Below the pieces are notes generated by a model. It did no database searches and was not told where the DNA came from. It was given only the letters and a program-made list of their open reading frames with translations. Of a stretch of 6,049 nucleotides of DNA, positions 4,842 through 6,049 are shown one piece after another (the stretch's first letter is position 1; each line of letters begins with the position of its first letter). The translations under genes were made by a program, and so were the position numbers. The stretch comes from Desulfosarcina sp. (lineage in GTDB: Bacteria > Desulfobacterota > Desulfobacteria > Desulfobacterales > Desulfosarcinaceae): positions 1 to 6,049 of the forward strand of contig JAGTUY010000480.1 of the NCBI GenBank assembly GCA_018224455.1, in the 5' to 3' direction.

Positions 4842-6049
4842 ATGAAGATCGCCTTTGTCCACTATCATTTAAAGACCGGGGGGGTCACCACTGTCCTTAA
4901 GCGGCAAGTCTCGGCCGTCCTCCATGAAGACTGTGACGCCGTCGTCTTGACTGGAGACCGAGCGACCGCCGAATTGCCTTGCCAGGTGGTGGAAATCCCC
5001 GGGTTGGGCTACGACCAGCCGGGTTTAGCACCGCCGGCGGCGGAGGTGGTCGCCGAAAGGTTGATCAAGGTGCTGTTGGCAAAGTGGCCGGGCGGATGCG
5101 ATGTGCTGCATATCCACAACCCAACGCTGGCCAAAAATCGGCAATTTCTCAAAATCATTAAACGGCTGCAGCAGGCCGGGGTCAACCTTTTTCTGCAAAT
5201 CCATGACTTCGCCGAGGACGGGCGGGCAGATCTGTATTTCAAGGAGGACTATCCGGCCGATTGCCATTACGGGGTCATCAATGTCCATGATTTCGCAGTC
5301 CTGAATGGCGCGGGTCTCGAACGCGCCGGCCTTCACCACCTTCCCAACGCCATCGGTGACCTTGCTGCCAAGCCGTGCCGATTCACGAAGCCGCAAATTC
5401 TCTACCCGGTCCGCGCCATTCGGCGCAAAAACCTGGGTGAGGCCATTTTGTTGTCCATGTGCTTTAAAAACGGACAACGTCTTGCCGTCACCCAACCGCC
5501 GAACAGTCATGGGGATAGGGCCAGCTACGGGGACTGGGTCGTGTGGGTGCGGCGACACCATCTGCGGATCGATTTCGAAGTGGGGACTCGGGTCGACTTT
5601 CCGACACTCATCGGCAACTCGGAATCAATGGTGACCACGAGCATTTCCGAAGGATTCGGGCTGGCTTTTCTCGAACCCTGGACGGCAGGTAAGCTGCTGT
5701 GGGGAAGACGACTCGCCAAGGTCTGTGCGGATTTCGAGGAAAACGGGGTTAACTTGGCCTGCCTGTACGATCGCTTCGATATTCCGTTGACCTGGATCGA
5801 CGTGCACGCCTTTTCCCGCGACTGGCACCGTTCAGTCGATATCGCGGCTGAGCGATACAAACACGATCTTGCAGCGGATGCCTCAAAGCACGCTTTCACC
5901 CGTATGACCCGCGACAAAATTATCGATTTCGGTCTATTGAGCGAGAAATTTCAGCGTCAGGTGCTCACCCGCCTGATCGCCCAGCCATCGGCCAAGGCGG
6001 AACTGGTCCGGCTGAATCCCTGGCTGTCCCACCTCGGGGAGGTTTCGGA
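4842..6049 (+). CDS. GT-B fold glycosyltransferase GT-III, partial (runs off right edge)
   Basis: An uninterrupted frame of 402 codons continues past the window end. It starts at an ATG with GGAGG at 4833-4837, a short 4-nt spacing. The protein begins MKIAFVHYHLKTGGVTTVLK, where the glycine-rich G-G-V-T-T-V-L loop (13-19) is typical of GT4-like N-terminal domains. Further motifs are H-I-H-N-P-T-L-A-K-N (90-99), I-H-D-F-A-E-D-G-R (120-128), P-N-A-I (168-171), a donor-side Y-P-V-R-A-I-R-R-K-N-L-G-E (188-200), and the EX7E motif E-G-F-G-L-A-F-L-E with E270 and E278. It is not a paralog of GT-I/GT-II beyond the shared fold: HHHD and S-T-R-F-A-G-T-D are absent. No signal peptide or transmembrane segment is seen. 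The context suggests it acts on the same glycosylglycerate pathway, but I do not recognise its donor or acceptor. Confidence 0.8.
   Translation, partial: MKIAFVHYHLKTGGVTTVLKRQVSAVLHEDCDAVVLTGDRATAELPCQVVEIPGLGYDQPGLAPPAAEVVAERLIKVLLAKWPGGCDVLHIHNPTLAKNRQFLKIIKRLQQAGVNLFLQIHDFAEDGRADLYFKEDYPADCHYGVINVHDFAVLNGAGLERAGLHHLPNAIGDLAAKPCRFTKPQILYPVRAIRRKNLGEAILLSMCFKNGQRLAVTQPPNSHGDRASYGDWVVWVRRHHLRIDFEVGTRVDFPTLIGNSESMVTTSISEGFGLAFLEPWTAGKLLWGRRLAKVCADFEENGVNLACLYDRFDIPLTWIDVHAFSRDWHRSVDIAAERYKHDLAADASKHAFTRMTRDKIIDFGLLSEKFQRQVLTRLIAQPSAKAELVRLNPWLSHLGEVS

Noticed and set aside
5025..5561. 178-residue open frame antisense to GT-III
   Set aside because: It has no recognisable motif and low-complexity composition, and it is wholly opposite a gene with clear GT-B motifs; long antisense frames are common in GC-rich genes.

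Overview
The window is a stretch of bacterial chromosome, moderately GC-rich, with five protein-coding genes and short intergenic gaps. There are no RNA genes, insertion sequences or CRISPR arrays. The proteins look like those of sulfate-reducing Desulfobacterota (Desulfosarcina/Desulfococcus-like). This placement is an impression from the glycosyltransferase and SixA sequences, not a computed assignment.

Layout, left to right. (1) The first ~91 codons of a SixA-type phosphohistidine phosphatase, minus strand, run off the left edge. (2) A 108-nt gap holds a stem-loop and a short ATTAAACCAA direct repeat. (3) A GT-B fold glycosyltransferase (here GT-I) lies on the minus strand; its best start is at 1648. 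(4) A divergent regulatory gap contains a perfect 7-bp inverted repeat. (5) A complete GH13 subfamily-18 phosphorylase lies on the plus strand and closely resembles E. coli YcjM, a glucosylglycerate phosphorylase. (6) A second glycosyltransferase (GT-II), paralogous to GT-I, lies on the minus strand; its 3' end overlaps that of the phosphorylase gene by 73 nt. (7) A second divergent gap carries a good sigma70-like promoter. (8) A third, different GT-B glycosyltransferase (GT-III) lies on the plus strand and runs off the right edge after 402 codons.

The four carbohydrate genes look like one locus for glycosylglycerate metabolism. The phosphorylase would interconvert glucosylglycerate plus phosphate with alpha-glucose-1-phosphate plus glycerate. 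GT-I and GT-II resemble mannosylglucosylglycerate (MGG) synthase-like enzymes and could extend glucosylglycerate with another sugar. GT-III could add a further sugar or serve a related product. Such negatively charged sugars are known compatible solutes, so osmotic or nitrogen-stress adaptation is a reasonable guess. No glucosyl-3-phosphoglycerate synthase or phosphatase is visible here. Glucosylglycerate may therefore be made elsewhere, or by the phosphorylase running in the synthetic direction. Alternating gene orientation (minus, plus, minus, plus) means at least three promoters rather than one operon.
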